Part shown: one piece after another, positions 27,204 to 37,220 of the stretch
Numbering within the stretch: position 1 is the stretch's first letter
How the letters are laid out: every line of letters begins with the position of its first letter
NCBI RefSeq assembly: GCF_001941825.1
Contig: NZ_CP019038.1
Span: forward strand, 1,984,001 to 2,048,000
From: Massilia putida
GTDB lineage: Bacteria; Pseudomonadota; Gammaproteobacteria; Burkholderiales; Burkholderiaceae_D
Length of the DNA stretch: 64,000 bases
Direction: 5' to 3'
Made by a program: the position numbers and the translations under genes
The notes under the pieces: model-generated
Told to the model about the DNA's origin: nothing
Seen by the model: only the letters and a program-made list of their open reading frames with translations
The model's database searches: none

Positions 27204-28289
27204 TTACTTCCAGATGTTCCACGGCGTCTGCATCCAGCCAGCGACCAGCACCAGCCAGATCAGGGTCAGCGGAATGAACACTTTCCAGCCGAGGCGCATG
27301 ATCTGGTCGTAGCGGTAACGCGGGAACGTGCCGCGGACCCAGATGAACAGGGAGACGATCAGGAACATCTTGGCGAACAGCCAGAAGAAGCCGCCGAAAC
27401 CGCCGCCGAATTCGAGGAACGAGAACGGTGCGGCCCAGCCGCCCAGGAACATGATCGATGCCAGTGTGCCGACGAGGATCATATTGGCGTACTCGGCCAG
27501 CATGAACATCGCGTACGACATGCCCGAGTATTCGACCATGTGGCCGGCCACGATCTCCGATTCGCCTTCCACCACGTCGAACGGGTGGCGGTTGCACTCG
27601 GCCAGGCCGGACGTGATGTAGATGATGAACAGCGGCAGCAGCGGCAGCCAGTTCCACGACAGGATGTTGATGCCGTGCTCGACGAAGTAGCCGCGGGTCT
27701 GGGCGCCGACGATGTCCGAGAAGTTCAGCGAGCCCGACACCATCAGCACGACGACCATCACGAAGCCCATCGGGATTTCGTACGAGATCATCTGCGCCGA
27801 TGCGCGCATGGCGCCCATGAACGAGTACTTCGAGTTGGCGGACCAGCCGGCGATGATGATGCCGTACACCTCCATCGACGTGATCGCGAGCAGCAGCAGC
27901 AGGCCGGCGTTCACGTTGGCGAGGGCAGCCTGCGGGCCGAACGGGATGACGGACCACGCGGCCAGCGCCGGCATGATGGTCATCAAGGGGCCGATCACGA
28001 ACAGGCTCGGCGTGGCTTTCGCCGGGATCACGATTTCCTTGAGCAGCAGCTTCAGGGCATCGGAGATCGGCTGCAGCAGGCCGGCGGGGCCCACGCGGTT
28101 CGGGCCGATACGGATGTGGATCCAGCCGATCAGCTTGCGCTCCCACAGCACCAGATAGGCCACGAGGCCCATCAGCGGCAGCAGGACGACGACGATTTTC
28201 AGCAGCGTCCACACGAGCGGCCAGGCCGTCGTGCCGAGCAGGCTCGCGCCGCTGCTGTTCAGGTTGTTGATCATGTCAGGTACCGACAT
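27204..28289 (-). CDS. nuoH: NADH-quinone oxidoreductase subunit H
   Basis: The product is 361 residues with eight or nine membrane helices. It forms the quinone-binding chamber at the junction of the arms. The signature segments are present: [19 protein letters not shown] and the acidic stretch [20 protein letters not shown]. Upstream GGGGAGCC at about 16 bases is a loose ribosome site; MINNLNS at 28274 is an alternative start. Positioned between nuoG (20 bp) and nuoI (13 bp). Confidence 0.98.
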   Translation of the reverse strand: MSVPDMINNLNSSGASLLGTTAWPLVWTLLKIVVVLLPLMGLVAYLVLWERKLIGWIHIRIGPNRVGPAGLLQPISDALKLLLKEIVIPAKATPSLFVIGPLMTIMPALAAWSVIPFGPQAALANVNAGLLLLLAITSMEVYGIIIAGWSANSKYSFMGAMRASAQMISYEIPMGFVMVVVLMVSGSLNFSDIVGAQTRGYFVEHGINILSWNWLPLLPLFIIYITSGLAECNRHPFDVVEGESEIVAGHMVEYSGMSYAMFMLAEYANMILVGTLASIMFLGGWAAPFSFLEFGGGFGGFFWLFAKMFLIVSLFIWVRGTFPRYRYDQIMRLGWKVFIPLTLIWLVLVAGWMQTPWNIWK

Positions 28290-28309
28290 TTTGCTTGGGC
28301 TCCCCTGCT

Positions 28310-30640
28310 TTATGCTTTAGCTACATTGATCGGACCGAACATATCGCCCAGTACCGAAGTCGATTCGTGGGCGGCCGCGACACGCACGACGTTCGCCGGC
28401 AGGCGCGCGTCGATCGTTGCGGTCAAGACCACACTGCCCTGCCCTTGCGACACCGTCACCGCGTCGCCGGCCTTCACGCCCAGCTTCTCCGCCAGCTTGG
28501 CCGAGATGGTGGCCAGCGGCGCCTGGCCGTCGGCCGTGCGCAGCAGCGGTTCGGAACGGCGCGCGACGGCGTCGGCGAAGTGGATCGGCACATCGGCCAG
28601 GCGTTCCAGCTGCTCGCCGTTGCCGAAGAAGGCGCCGGTGGGCGCGATCTTGGCGACGTTGTTCAGCTTCGCGGACAGGTCCGTGTTGCCTTTGCCCAGG
28701 GCTTCGTCGCGGATCGTTTCCGAATTCTCGTAATCGAAGCCCGAGAGGCCCAGCAGGTTGCCCAGCACGCGCAGCACTTTCCAGGCCGGACGGGTCTCGC
28801 CCAGCGGCTTGACGGTGCCGTTGAAGCTCTGTGCGCGGCCTTCGCAGTTGACGAACGTGCCGGCGGTCTCGCTGAACGGCGAGATCGGCAGCAGCACGTC
28901 GGCGTAGTCGGTGCCGTGCTTGAACGCGGACATCGCGACGACCATCTCCGCGCCACGCAGCGCCTTGACGGCTTGTTGCGGGTTGGCCGCATCCAGTTCC
29001 GGCTCGGCGTTCAGCAGCACGTACGCTTTCTTCGGCTGCGCGAACAGGTTCGCCGCGTTCTTCGACGTGGCGTTCACCAGGTAACCGCCGACCGTGTTGG
29101 CGGCGTCGACGAAGTAACCGAACTTGGCGCCGGTCTGTTCAGCGATCCACTCGGCGACGGCGTGCAGCTTCGATGCCTGCGGGTGGTACATCGCGGCATT
29201 GCCCAGCAGGACGGCGCCCGGCAGGTCGGCAGCGTTCTCGACGACCAGCGTCGCGGCCACGGCCTTGGCGGCATCGCCGGCGGTCACGCCTTCGAAGCCT
29301 GCCGGCGCGGCAATACCTTTTGCTGCAGCGACGGCGACGGCGATTTCCGTCAGCGCCGCGAGCCAGTCGCTCGGTGCGGCGATGATGCGGTTCGCGGTCG
29401 GGATCAGGTTGTCGTCAGCCGAGCCGTGGACGATCGACAGCTTGGCGCCCGATTTCACGGCGGCGCGCAGGCGCGTCGCGGCCAGCGGGTGGTCCTTGCG
29501 CAGGAACGAGCCGACGACCAGCACGCGCGCCAAGGTCGACAGTTCGGCGATCGGCATGCCCAGGTGCGGGACCACTTTACCGTCCAGCGCGAAGTCGGTC
29601 TGGCGCAGGCGGAAGTCGACGTTCTCGATGCCGAAGCCGCGCATGGCTTTCTGCAGCAGGAACAATTCTTCGACGGTCGAGTGGGCCGTGCCGATGGCGG
29701 CGATGCTGTCCGCGCCGTGCTCGTGGCGGATGTTGCGCAGGCCGTGGGCGACGTATTCCAGCGCCGTCTGCCAGTCGGTCTCGATCCACTTGCCGTCCTG
29801 CTTGAGCATCGGCGTGGTCAGGCGCGAGGCGTTGTCCAGCGCTTCGTACGAGAAGCGGTCCTTATCCGACAGCCAGCACTCGTTGATGTTCTCGTTTTCC
29901 AGCGGCAGCACGCGCATGACCTTGCCGCCCTTGACCTGGACGATCAGGTTCGAGCCGAGCGAATCGTGCGGCGACACCGAACGGCGGCGCTGCAGTTCCC
30001 ACGGACGTGCCGAGTAGCGGAACGGCTTGCTGGTCAGCGCGCCGACCGGGCACAGGTCGATCATGTTGCCCGACACTTCCGAGTCGACCGACTTGCCCAC
30101 GAACGTCGTGATTTCCGAGTGCTCGCCGCGACCGACCATGCCGAATTCCATCACGCCGGCCACTTCCTGGCCGAAGCGCACGCAGCGGGTGCACTGGATG
30201 CAGCGGCTCATCTCTTCCATCGAGATCAGCGGACCGGCTTCCTTCGGTGCCACGACGCGTTTTTCTTCCGCGTAGCGCGATTCGCCCTTGCCGTAGCCGA
30301 CGGCCAGGTCCTGCAGCTGGCATTCGCCGCCCTGGTCGCAGATCGGGCAATCCAGCGGGTGGTTAATCAGCAGGAATTCCATGACGGACTTCTGCGCCTG
30401 CACGGCCTTGTCGCTGTGCGTGCGCACGATCATGCCCGGGGAGACCGGGGTGGCGCAGGCAGGCAGCGGCTTCGGCGCTTTTTCCACTTCCACGAGGCAC
30501 ATACGGCAGTTGGCCGCGATCGACAGCTTCTTGTGGTAGCAGAAGTGCGGGATGTACGTTCCCAGTTTGTTTGCGGCGTCCATCACCATCGAACCTGGTG
30601 GGACTTCGACTTTCTTGCCGTCTAATTCGATTTCAACCAT
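28310..30640 (-). CDS. nuoG: NADH-quinone oxidoreductase subunit G (iron-sulfur, molybdopterin-like fold)
   Basis: The product is 776 residues. The N-terminus holds a 2Fe-2S ferredoxin domain ([21 protein letters not shown] with the further Cys in PLPACATPV), then a His/Cys-ligated 4Fe-4S cluster ([18 protein letters not shown]), then [16 protein letters not shown] with the partner Cys in [15 protein letters not shown]. The remaining two thirds resemble a catalytically dead molybdopterin oxidoreductase. It is the electron wire between NuoF and NuoI. The C-terminal half is shorter than in E. coli (908 residues), as usual outside enterobacteria. Confidence 0.97.
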   Translation of the reverse strand: MVEIELDGKKVEVPPGSMVMDAANKLGTYIPHFCYHKKLSIAANCRMCLVEVEKAPKPLPACATPVSPGMIVRTHSDKAVQAQKSVMEFLLINHPLDCPICDQGGECQLQDLAVGYGKGESRYAEEKRVVAPKEAGPLISMEEMSRCIQCTRCVRFGQEVAGVMEFGMVGRGEHSEITTFVGKSVDSEVSGNMIDLCPVGALTSKPFRYSARPWELQRRRSVSPHDSLGSNLIVQVKGGKVMRVLPLENENINECWLSDKDRFSYEALDNASRLTTPMLKQDGKWIETDWQTALEYVAHGLRNIRHEHGADSIAAIGTAHSTVEELFLLQKAMRGFGIENVDFRLRQTDFALDGKVVPHLGMPIAELSTLARVLVVGSFLRKDHPLAATRLRAAVKSGAKLSIVHGSADDNLIPTANRIIAAPSDWLAALTEIAVAVAAAKGIAAPAGFEGVTAGDAAKAVAATLVVENAADLPGAVLLGNAAMYHPQASKLHAVAEWIAEQTGAKFGYFVDAANTVGGYLVNATSKNAANLFAQPKKAYVLLNAEPELDAANPQQAVKALRGAEMVVAMSAFKHGTDYADVLLPISPFSETAGTFVNCEGRAQSFNGTVKPLGETRPAWKVLRVLGNLLGLSGFDYENSETIRDEALGKGNTDLSAKLNNVAKIAPTGAFFGNGEQLERLADVPIHFADAVARRSEPLLRTADGQAPLATISAKLAEKLGVKAGDAVTVSQGQGSVVLTATIDARLPANVVRVAAAHESTSVLGDMFGPINVAKA

Positions 30641-30661
30641 TTGATCGTTACCTGACCTGGT

Positions 30662-31957
30662 TTAGAGGTAAGTCGGCACCAGGCAGTGCTTGTGCTCGAC
30701 GTGATATTCAAATTCTTCGCGGAAGTTCTTGATCATGGCGCGAACCGGCATCGCGGCGGCATCGCCCAGTGCGCAGATGGTGCGGCCCTGGATGTTGTCG
30801 GCGATCGAGTTCAGCATGTCCATGTCTTCCGGACGACCCTGGCCATGTTCGATGCGGTGGACCATGCGGTACATCCAGCCCGTACCTTCACGGCACGGCG
30901 TGCACTGGCCGCACGATTCCTCGTAATAGAAGTAGGACAGGCGCAGCAGCGACTTGACCATGCAGCGGGTCTCGTCCATGACGATCACGGCGCCCGAACC
31001 CAGCATCGAACCGGCCTTGGCGATCGAGTCGTAGTCCAGGTCGGTCTGCATCATGACATCGCCGCGCACGACCGGTGCCGACGAACCGCCCGGGATGACG
31101 GCCTTGATCTTCTTGCCGCCACGCATGCCGCCGGCCAGTTCCATCAGCTTGGAGAACGGCGTGCCCAGCGGGACTTCGTAGTTGCCCGGACGCTCGACGT
31201 CGCCGGAGATCGAGAAGATCTTCGTACCGCCGTTGTTCGGGCGGCCCAGCGCCATGTACTCGGCGGCGCCCAGGTTCAGGATGAACGGGACGGCTGCGAA
31301 CGTTTCCGTGTTGTTGATCGTGGTCGGCTTGCCGTACAGGCCGAACGAGGCCGGGAACGGCGGCTTGAAGCGCGGCTGGCCCTTCTTGCCTTCCAGCGAT
31401 TCCAGCAGCGCGGTTTCTTCGCCGCAGATGTAGGCGCCGTAGCCGTGGTGCGCGTGCAGCTGGAACGAGAAGCCCGAACCCAGGATGTTATCGCCCAGGA
31501 AGCCGGCGGCGCGCGCCTCTTCCAGCGCCTCTTCGAAGCGCAGGTATTCCTGGAAGATCTCGCCGTGGATGTAGTTGTAGCCCACGGTGATGCCCATCGC
31601 GTACGCACCGATGGCCATGCCTTCGATCAGCGCGTGCGGGTTGTAGCGGATGATGTCGCGGTCCTTGAACGTGCCCGGCTCGCCTTCGTCGGTGTTGCAG
31701 ACGAGGTATTTCTGGCCCGGGAACTGGCGCGGCATGAAGCTCCACTTCAGGCCGGTCGGGAAGCCCGCGCCGCCGCGGCCGCGCAGGCCGGACGTTTTGA
31801 GGTCGGCGATGATCTGCTCGGGCGTGATCTTCTCTTCCAGGATGCGGCGCAGCGCGGAATAGCCGCCGCGCTTGACGTAGTCTTCCAGGTGCCAGTTGTC
31901 GCCGTTCAGGTCCTTCAGGATCAGCGGATTGATGTGGCGGTCGTGCAGGCTGGTCAT
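30662..31957 (-). CDS. nuoF: NADH-quinone oxidoreductase subunit F (NADH/FMN-binding)
   Basis: The product is 431 residues from the ATG at 31957, which overlaps the nuoE stop as ATGA and has GGAGGAACTG before it; the frame extends 18 codons upstream but those residues do not belong. The glycine-rich region [15 protein letters not shown] binds NADH and FMN, and [18 protein letters not shown] follows. The N3 cluster motif [12 protein letters not shown] is near residue 350, with the last Cys in [11 protein letters not shown]. It is the entry point for electrons. Confidence 0.98.
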   Translation of the reverse strand: MTSLHDRHINPLILKDLNGDNWHLEDYVKRGGYSALRRILEEKITPEQIIADLKTSGLRGRGGAGFPTGLKWSFMPRQFPGQKYLVCNTDEGEPGTFKDRDIIRYNPHALIEGMAIGAYAMGITVGYNYIHGEIFQEYLRFEEALEEARAAGFLGDNILGSGFSFQLHAHHGYGAYICGEETALLESLEGKKGQPRFKPPFPASFGLYGKPTTINNTETFAAVPFILNLGAAEYMALGRPNNGGTKIFSISGDVERPGNYEVPLGTPFSKLMELAGGMRGGKKIKAVIPGGSSAPVVRGDVMMQTDLDYDSIAKAGSMLGSGAVIVMDETRCMVKSLLRLSYFYYEESCGQCTPCREGTGWMYRMVHRIEHGQGRPEDMDMLNSIADNIQGRTICALGDAAAMPVRAMIKNFREEFEYHVEHKHCLVPTYL

Positions 31958-32430
31958 TTGTTCAGTTCCTCCAGCAGGGCGTCGATCTTCTCGTCCGACA
32001 TGAACGAGCACATGCGGTGGTTATTCACCAGCATGACCGGCGCGTCGCCGCAGGCGCCCATGCATTCGCCTTCGAGCAGCGTGAACTGCCCGTCTTCGGT
32101 CGTGTCGCGGAAATTGATGCCCAGGGCATCCTTGATGCGCTGGGCGGCGCGCTCGCCGCCCGACAGCGCGCACGGCAGGTTGGTGCACACGGTGATCTTG
32201 TGCTTGCCGACCGGCTTGATGTTGTACATGTTGTAGAAGGTGGCCACTTCCTGCACGGCGATGGCGGGCATGCCGATGTAGTCGGCCACTTCCTGCATCG
32301 TTTCCGGCGACAGCCAACCCAGTTCGACCTGCGCGTGGGCCAGCGCGGCCATCACGGCCGACTGGCGCTGGTCGGCCGGATACTTGGCCAACTCGCGGTC
32401 GATTTTTTTCAAGCACTGCTCAGATAACAT
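31954..32430 (-). CDS. nuoE: NADH-quinone oxidoreductase subunit E (2Fe-2S)
   Basis: The product is 158 residues with a thioredoxin-like fold. Four cysteines for cluster N1a are visible: C82 and C87 ([12 protein letters not shown]) and C123 and C127 ([11 protein letters not shown]). EVATFYNMY is a standard segment. It pairs with NuoF in the NADH dehydrogenase module and is translationally coupled to nuoF through an ATGA overlap. Confidence 0.98.
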   Translation of the reverse strand: MLSEQCLKKIDRELAKYPADQRQSAVMAALAHAQVELGWLSPETMQEVADYIGMPAIAVQEVATFYNMYNIKPVGKHKITVCTNLPCALSGGERAAQRIKDALGINFRDTTEDGQFTLLEGECMGACGDAPVMLVNNHRMCSFMSDEKIDALLEELNK

Positions 32431-32447
32431 AATCTTTTCTACCCTTC

Positions 32448-33701
32448 TTATCGGTCGATCGAGCCGAACACGATGTCCTGCGTGCCGATGATGGTGACGG
32501 CGTCGGCGATCATGTGGCCGCGCGCCATTTCATCCAGGCTCTGCAGGTGGACATAGTCCGGGGTGCGGATCTTCAGGCGGTACGGCTTGTTGGCGCCGTC
32601 CGAGACGATATAAATGCCGAACTCGCCCTTCGGATGTTCGACGGCCGCGTAGGCTTCGCCCGGCGGGACGTGGAAGCCTTCGGTGAACAGCTTGAAGTGG
32701 TGGATCAGCGATTCCATGTTGGTCTTCATGTCCACGCGCGACGGCGGGGCGACCTTGTGGTTGTTCGTCATCACCGGGCCCGGGTTCGCCTTCAGCCAGG
32801 CGACGCACTGCTTGATGATGCGGTTGGCCTGGCGCATTTCCTCGACGCGCACGAGGTAGCGGTCGTACGAGTCGCCGTTGGTGCCGACCGGGACGTCGAA
32901 TTCCACCTTGTCGTAGGCGGCGTACGGCTGCATCTTGCGCAGGTCCCAGGCGATGCCCGAGCCGCGCAGCATCGGGCCCGAGAAGCCCATGCCCATCGCG
33001 TCTTCCGGCGTCACGACGCCGATGCCGACGGTACGCTGTTTCCAGATACGGTTGTCGGTCAGCAGGGTCTCGTATTCGTCGACATAGCCGTCGAAGCGCT
33101 TCGTGAACGACTCGATGAAGTCGAGCACGGAACCCTGGCGGGTCTCGTTCAGTTCGTCGATGGCCTTCTTGCTGCGCAGCGGCGATTCGCGGTGGCGCGG
33201 CATCACGTCCGGCAGGTCGCGGTACACGCCGCCCGGGCGGTAGTAGGCCGCGTGCATGCGCGCGCCCGACACGGCCTCATAGACGTCGAACAGGTCTTCG
33301 CGGTCGCGGAACGCGTACAGGAACGGGCCCATGGCGCCGATGTCCAGCGCGTGCGCGCCCAGCCACATCAGGTGGTTCAGGATGCGGGTGATCTCGTCGA
33401 ACATCGTGCGGATGTACTGCGCACGGATCGGCACTTCGATGCCCAGCAGCTTCTCGATGGCCAGCACGTAGCCGTGCTCGTTGCACATCATCGAGACGTA
33501 GTCGAGGCGGTCCATGTACGGCACGGACTGCAGGTAGGTGCGGGTCTCGGCCAGCTTCTCGGTCCCGCGGTGCAGCAGGCCGATGTGCGGGTCGGCGCGC
33601 TGGATGACCTCGCCGTCCAGCTCCAGCACGAGACGCAGCACGCCGTGCGCTGCCGGGTGCTGCGGACCAAAGTTCAGGGTGTAATTTTTAAGCTCAGCCA
33701 T
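32448..33701 (-). CDS. nuoD: NADH-quinone oxidoreductase subunit D (49 kDa)
   Basis: The product is 417 residues. It builds the quinone reduction site with NuoB. Seen features are [22 protein letters not shown], the [12 protein letters not shown] loop, and the C-terminal DIVFGSIDR, all diagnostic. It overlaps nuoC by one base (TAATG). Unlike E. coli, nuoC and nuoD are separate genes, as is normal in Betaproteobacteria. Confidence 0.98.
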   Translation of the reverse strand: MAELKNYTLNFGPQHPAAHGVLRLVLELDGEVIQRADPHIGLLHRGTEKLAETRTYLQSVPYMDRLDYVSMMCNEHGYVLAIEKLLGIEVPIRAQYIRTMFDEITRILNHLMWLGAHALDIGAMGPFLYAFRDREDLFDVYEAVSGARMHAAYYRPGGVYRDLPDVMPRHRESPLRSKKAIDELNETRQGSVLDFIESFTKRFDGYVDEYETLLTDNRIWKQRTVGIGVVTPEDAMGMGFSGPMLRGSGIAWDLRKMQPYAAYDKVEFDVPVGTNGDSYDRYLVRVEEMRQANRIIKQCVAWLKANPGPVMTNNHKVAPPSRVDMKTNMESLIHHFKLFTEGFHVPPGEAYAAVEHPKGEFGIYIVSDGANKPYRLKIRTPDYVHLQSLDEMARGHMIADAVTIIGTQDIVFGSIDR

Positions 33702-34294
33702 TATTTCATCCCGTAGGTTTCTTCGCGGATCACGCGCGGGATGTTCTCGCGCGGCTCGATCGTCACGGGTTGGTAGATCACGCGTTTCTGCTCGGGGTCG
33801 TAACGCATCTCGACATAGCCCGAGATCGGGAAGTCCTTGCGGAACGGATGGCCGATGAAGCCGTAGTCGGTGAGGATGCGGCGCAGGTCGCCGTGGCCCT
33901 CGAACAGGATGCCGAACAGGTCGAACGCTTCACGCTCGAACCAGTTGGCGTTGCGCCAGATGCCGGTGATCGAGTCGACCAGCGGCATGTCGTCGTCCGG
34001 GCAGAACACGCGGACGCGCACGCGCCAGTTGTGCTCGATCGACAGCAGGTGCGATACGACCGCGAAACGCAAACCGTCCCACGTGCCTTCGCCGTAGGAC
34101 GAATAGTCGACGCCGCACAGGTCGACGAGTTCCTGGAAACGCAGCGCGGGATCGTCGCGCAGCTTCTGCATGGAGGCCAGGTAGTCGGCGGCCTTCACAA
34201 CTACCGTTACTTCGCCCAGCGCCACGGTAATGGCAGCGCCCTCGCCCAGAGCATTCTTCAGGGCGAGTTCGAGGGCTTCGATTTTTGTCGTCAT
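33701..34294 (-). CDS. nuoC: NADH-quinone oxidoreductase subunit C (30 kDa)
   Basis: The product is 197 residues. The conserved C-terminal region is clear: WYGREAFD-like [20 protein letters not shown], then [18 protein letters not shown]. It has no cofactor and supports NuoD in the peripheral arm. It shares one base with nuoD and lies 18 bp after nuoB. Confidence 0.97.
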   Translation of the reverse strand: MTTKIEALELALKNALGEGAAITVALGEVTVVVKAADYLASMQKLRDDPALRFQELVDLCGVDYSSYGEGTWDGLRFAVVSHLLSIEHNWRVRVRVFCPDDDMPLVDSITGIWRNANWFEREAFDLFGILFEGHGDLRRILTDYGFIGHPFRKDFPISGYVEMRYDPEQKRVIYQPVTIEPRENIPRVIREETYGMK

Positions 34295-34312
34295 GGTTGA
34301 AACCGGCTTGGA

Positions 34313-34789
34313 TTATCGCGCGATGGTATTGGTGCGCTGGATCTTATTCTGGAGCTGGATGATGCCGTACAGCAGAGCCTCGGCGGTCGGCGGGCAGCCC
34401 GGGACGTAGACGTCGACCGGCACGATGCGGTCGCAGCCGCGCACGACGGAGTACGAGTAGTGGTAGTAGCCGCCGCCGTTGGCGCAGGAGCCCATCGAGA
34501 TGACCCAGCGCGGCTCGGCCATCTGGTCGTAGACCTTGCGCAGTGCCGGCGCCATCTTGTTGCACAGGGTACCGGCCACGATCATCACGTCGGACTGGCG
34601 CGGCGACGGGCGGAACACGACGCCGAAACGGTCGAGGTCGTAGCGCGCGGCGCCCGCGTGCATCATCTCGACCGCACAGCAAGCCAGGCCGAACGTCATG
34701 GGCCACATCGACCCGGTGCGTGCCCAGTTGATCAGCTTGTCGGCTGTGGTGGTGACAAAACCTTCGTTTAAAACGCCTTCAATAGCCAT
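34313..34789 (-). CDS. nuoB: NADH-quinone oxidoreductase subunit B (cluster N2)
   Basis: The product is 158 residues. It holds the last 4Fe-4S cluster, N2. Cys37 and Cys38 (LACCAVEMM), Cys102 (GSCANGGG) and Cys132 (VPGCPPT) are all present. The ATG at 34789 follows the nuoA stop codon by three bases. Confidence 0.98.
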   Translation of the reverse strand: MAIEGVLNEGFVTTTADKLINWARTGSMWPMTFGLACCAVEMMHAGAARYDLDRFGVVFRPSPRQSDVMIVAGTLCNKMAPALRKVYDQMAEPRWVISMGSCANGGGYYHYSYSVVRGCDRIVPVDVYVPGCPPTAEALLYGIIQLQNKIQRTNTIAR

Positions 34790-34792
34790 GGC

Positions 34793-35152
34793 TTATTCCC
34801 AATCAAGGGCACCTTTCTTCCAGATGTACCAGAAGCCGACGACGAATTCGACGATGAACACCATCATCGTGACGAATCCGGTCCAGCCCAGGTCGCGCAT
34901 CGAAACGCCCCAAGGGAAGAAGAATGCCGTTTCCAGATCAAACAAAATAAACAGGATCGCGACCAGGTAGTACCGGACGTCGAACTTCATGCGCGCGTCT
35001 TCGAACGCTTCGAAGCCGCATTCATACGGGGAGAGTTTTGCCGCATCCGGGCGATGGGGACCGACCACGCGGCCGAGGACTTGCGAGGCGACGCCGACGA
35101 CGGTGCCGATCACAATGAAGAGAAGAACGGGGAAATAGTTCTCGAGGTTCAC
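34793..35152 (-). CDS. nuoA: NADH-quinone oxidoreductase subunit A
   Basis: The product is 119 residues with three membrane helices and starts from a GTG at 35152 with a weak AAGG site. Diagnostic segments are [25 protein letters not shown] (the Cys loop that senses the active/deactive state in relatives) and [13 protein letters not shown]. It is the first gene of the 14-gene operon. Its roughly 230-base leader contains two hairpins, one with an oligo-U-like tail. Confidence 0.98.
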   Translation of the reverse strand: MNLENYFPVLLFIVIGTVVGVASQVLGRVVGPHRPDAAKLSPYECGFEAFEDARMKFDVRYYLVAILFILFDLETAFFFPWGVSMRDLGWTGFVTMMVFIVEFVVGFWYIWKKGALDWE

Positions 35153-35387
35153 GATGAAGCCTTAGTTGAACGATCGGTTGAAAAAACACTGCAGGGGCTG
35201 CAGTACCGCATCGCGCAATCCTGGCTTTTTGCCTACACCAGGATCGTACGACTGGAGACACTGAATCATCCGCTTCGCGTTGCCGATCCCGACCTTCGAG
35301 GCTCGCCGCACGTTCGTACGACCGGGCTTCTCGGGCCAGAAGCGCCGCCGCTGGGACGGTTCTTCAAAGCCTCCGACAGATCCTCGT
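35153..35387. other. nuo operon leader/intergenic region
   Basis: Non-coding stretch between nuoA and the tRNA-Leu terminator. Apart from the hairpins at 35181-35244 I see no convincing minus-35/minus-10 pair, and no ORF resembling a gene. The nuo promoter should be here unless the operon is read from upstream. Confidence 0.5.
35181..35204 (-). terminator. Terminator-like hairpin in the nuoA leader
   Basis: On the minus strand a perfect 7-bp stem (ACTGCAG and CTGCAGT, arms at 35188-35194 and 35198-35204) with a 3-base loop is followed by G, T and then six T residues (35186-35181). It ends 29 bases before the nuoA GTG. A second 7-bp dyad (ATCCTGG/CCAGGAT, 35218-35224 and 35238-35244) lies just upstream. 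The shape is that of an intrinsic terminator or attenuator in front of complex I; alternatively it ends a transcript from upstream. Confidence 0.5.
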
Positions 35388-35438
35388 AAAAAAGCCAGCT
35401 AGGCCTGAGAGCGGAAGCTCATGCGCCCTAGCTGGCTT
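35388..35438 (-). terminator. Intrinsic terminator after tRNA-Leu
   Basis: Perfect 12-bp inverted repeat (AAGCCAGCTAGG at 35392-35403 and its complement at 35427-35438) whose minus-strand 3' side runs into six T residues (35393-35388). It begins about ten bases after the tRNA 3' end, so it should terminate the tRNA transcript before nuoA. Confidence 0.85.
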
Positions 35439-35447
35439 CTTGTATCT

Positions 35448-35532
35448 TGGTGCCGACGGCGAGACTCGAACTCGCACAGCTTTCGCCACTACCCCCTCAA
35501 GATAGCGTGTCTACCAATTTCACCACGTCGGC
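35448..35532 (-). tRNA. tRNA-Leu (anticodon GAG)
   Basis: 85 bases on the minus strand, beginning GCCGACGTGGTG and ending GTCGGCACCA with the CCA encoded. The acceptor stem GCCGACG/CGTCGGC pairs perfectly, the anticodon loop TTGAGGG gives GAG (reads CUU and CUC), the T loop is TTCGAGT, and there is a long variable arm typical of Leu tRNAs. It lies between secG and nuoA, the usual order in Burkholderiales. Confidence 0.97.
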
Positions 35533-35741
35533 TGGAGACCAGTATTCTACCCTGCCTTAGCAGCATTTTTCAATGCTCAAATTGCGCTAAACCAAGAAAA
35601 AATACTCTTTTTCCCAACTTTTCAAAATCCGTGTTTACGACGACCGAGTCGGGAAAGCCGGTCGCCGGCGCTGGCGGACCGAAGCCCGCCGAATAGTACA
35701 CCACCCTGCGTGCGCTTGCAGGAAGTGGCTGCGCCGCAAAA

Positions 35742-36182
35742 TTACTTGGCGGGCGCGGGTGCCGGTGCGGCCGGCGTGGCGACGCCCGGCACGTCTTGCG
35801 TAGCGGCCGGAGCCGGCGCCGCAGGTGCGGCAGGCGCAGGAGCCGGCGTGGTGGCCGGGACGGCATCGCCGGCGCCGGCGGGCACCTTGTTCGCGGGAAC
35901 GGTCACGTGTTCCATCACGCCGCCGCCGACGCTCGCATGCGGACGGTTGGTGCCGAAGTACGCCAGGCCCAAGGTCGACGCGAAGAAGATCGCGGCGGCG
36001 ACGGCCGTCGATTTCGACAGGAAGTTCGACGAGCCGCTGGCACCGAACAGGCTGCCGGACGCGCCGGAACCGAAGGCGGCGCCCATGTCGGCACCCTTGC
36101 CGTGCTGGACGAGCACGAGACCGATGATGGCCAGCGCGGAGACGACCTGTACGACGACGATCAGATTGAACAACACGTTCAT
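35742..36182 (-). CDS. secG: Preprotein translocase subunit SecG, with Ala/Pro-rich tail
   Basis: The product is 146 residues. The two membrane helices (LIVVVQVVSALAIIGLVLVQ, then STAVAAAIFFASTLGLAYFG) and the intervening HGKGADMGAAFGSGASGSLFG loop are diagnostic for SecG, which supports SecYEG in protein export. After about residue 95 the protein is a long Ala/Pro tail (TPAPAPAAPAAPAP) that the core family lacks. It lies between tpiA upstream and tRNA-Leu downstream, a conserved order. Confidence 0.96.
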   Translation of the reverse strand: MNVLFNLIVVVQVVSALAIIGLVLVQHGKGADMGAAFGSGASGSLFGASGSSNFLSKSTAVAAAIFFASTLGLAYFGTNRPHASVGGGVMEHVTVPANKVPAGAGDAVPATTPAPAPAAPAAPAPAATQDVPGVATPAAPAPAPAK

Positions 36183-36235
36183 TGTTTATTCCATTCCAAG
36201 GTTGACTACTACGTTTGCAAAAAACTTTGCTACTG

Positions 36236-36329
36236 CGTCGTCCCCGCGAAGGCGGGGCCCCATACCGAGCCGACCAGGCACGCTCGGCATGGGCTCCCGC
36301 CAAGGCGCCCGGCTAGGGCGGGAACGACG
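36236..36329. repeat. REP-like palindromic intergenic element
   Basis: Between tpiA and secG. Outer arms CGTCGTCCCCGC (36236-36247) and GCGGGAACGACG (36318-36329) pair, followed inward by GCGGGG-type and CCATACCGAGC (36260-36270) against GCTCGGCATGGG (36283-36294). Such long imperfect dyads between genes are typical of dispersed palindromic repeats. I see no second copy in this window, so its repetitive nature is inferred. Confidence 0.6.
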
Positions 36330-36371
36330 GTTTTGCCTCATCTCCCGGACTGGAATTCCAACCCGGAACAA

Positions 36372-37118
36372 TCAGGCCGCGTGAATGATGGCAAGAAAAT
36401 CTTCCGCCTTCAAGGCCGCGCCGCCGATCAGCCCGCCGTCGATATCCGGCTGGGCCAGCAGGTCCTTCGCATTCTCCGGCTTCATGCTGCCGCCGTACAG
36501 GATCGGCACGACGTCCGCCGCCTCCGCATTGCGCGCCCGCAGTTGCGCGCGCAGCTGCGCATGCACTTCCTGCGCCATCGCCGGCGTCGCGTTCCGGCCG
36601 GTGCCGATGGCCCACACGGGCTCATAGGCCACGACGATTCTATCCACCGATGCCGCGTCGAGCGCTTCCAGCACCGCGTCAAGCTGGGCGCCGACCACCT
36701 GCGCCGTCTCGCCCGCTTCGCGCTGCTCCAGCGTTTCGCCGACGCACACGATCGGGGTCATGCCCTCGGCCAGCACCGCCAGCGCCTTCTTCGCCACCAG
36801 CGCGCTGTCTTCGCGATGGTAGGCGCGGCGCTCGGAGTGGCCGACGATCACGTAGCGGCAGCCGAACTCGGCCAGCATCTGCGCGCACACCTCGCCGGTG
36901 TAGGCGCCGGGCGCATGCATCGACACGTCCTGCGCGCCCCACGCGACCGGCGTACCGGCCAATACTTCCTCGCACTGCTGCAGGAACGGGGCCGGCACGC
37001 ACACGGCACAGGAAGCGCGCGCGTTACCCAGTCCGGCCACGATGCCGTTCAACAGCGTCACGTTGGCTGCGCGGCTGCCATTCATCTTCCAGTTGCCTAC
37101 GATGAGTTTGGCGCGCAT
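36372..37118 (-). CDS. tpiA: Triosephosphate isomerase
   Basis: The product is 248 residues from the ATG at 37118 (a GTG one codon upstream is also open). It interconverts dihydroxyacetone phosphate and glyceraldehyde 3-phosphate. Signature stretches are [11 protein letters not shown] with the active Lys, IVGHSERR with the catalytic His, and [18 protein letters not shown] with the catalytic Glu, plus the phosphate loop [10 protein letters not shown] and [10 protein letters not shown]. All catalytic residues are intact. Directly upstream of secG, separated by the palindromic element. Confidence 0.98.
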   Translation of the reverse strand: MRAKLIVGNWKMNGSRAANVTLLNGIVAGLGNARASCAVCVPAPFLQQCEEVLAGTPVAWGAQDVSMHAPGAYTGEVCAQMLAEFGCRYVIVGHSERRAYHREDSALVAKKALAVLAEGMTPIVCVGETLEQREAGETAQVVGAQLDAVLEALDAASVDRIVVAYEPVWAIGTGRNATPAMAQEVHAQLRAQLRARNAEAADVVPILYGGSMKPENAKDLLAQPDIDGGLIGGAALKAEDFLAIIHAA

Positions 37119-37220
37119 CACAACCCCACGGTCAAATAACCCGCTATTGTAACGGGCGTTGAAAAACCGGTCAAACCGGGCCTGGCATGGTTGTTCAGTT
37201 CTTTATTCATTGTATTGTTC

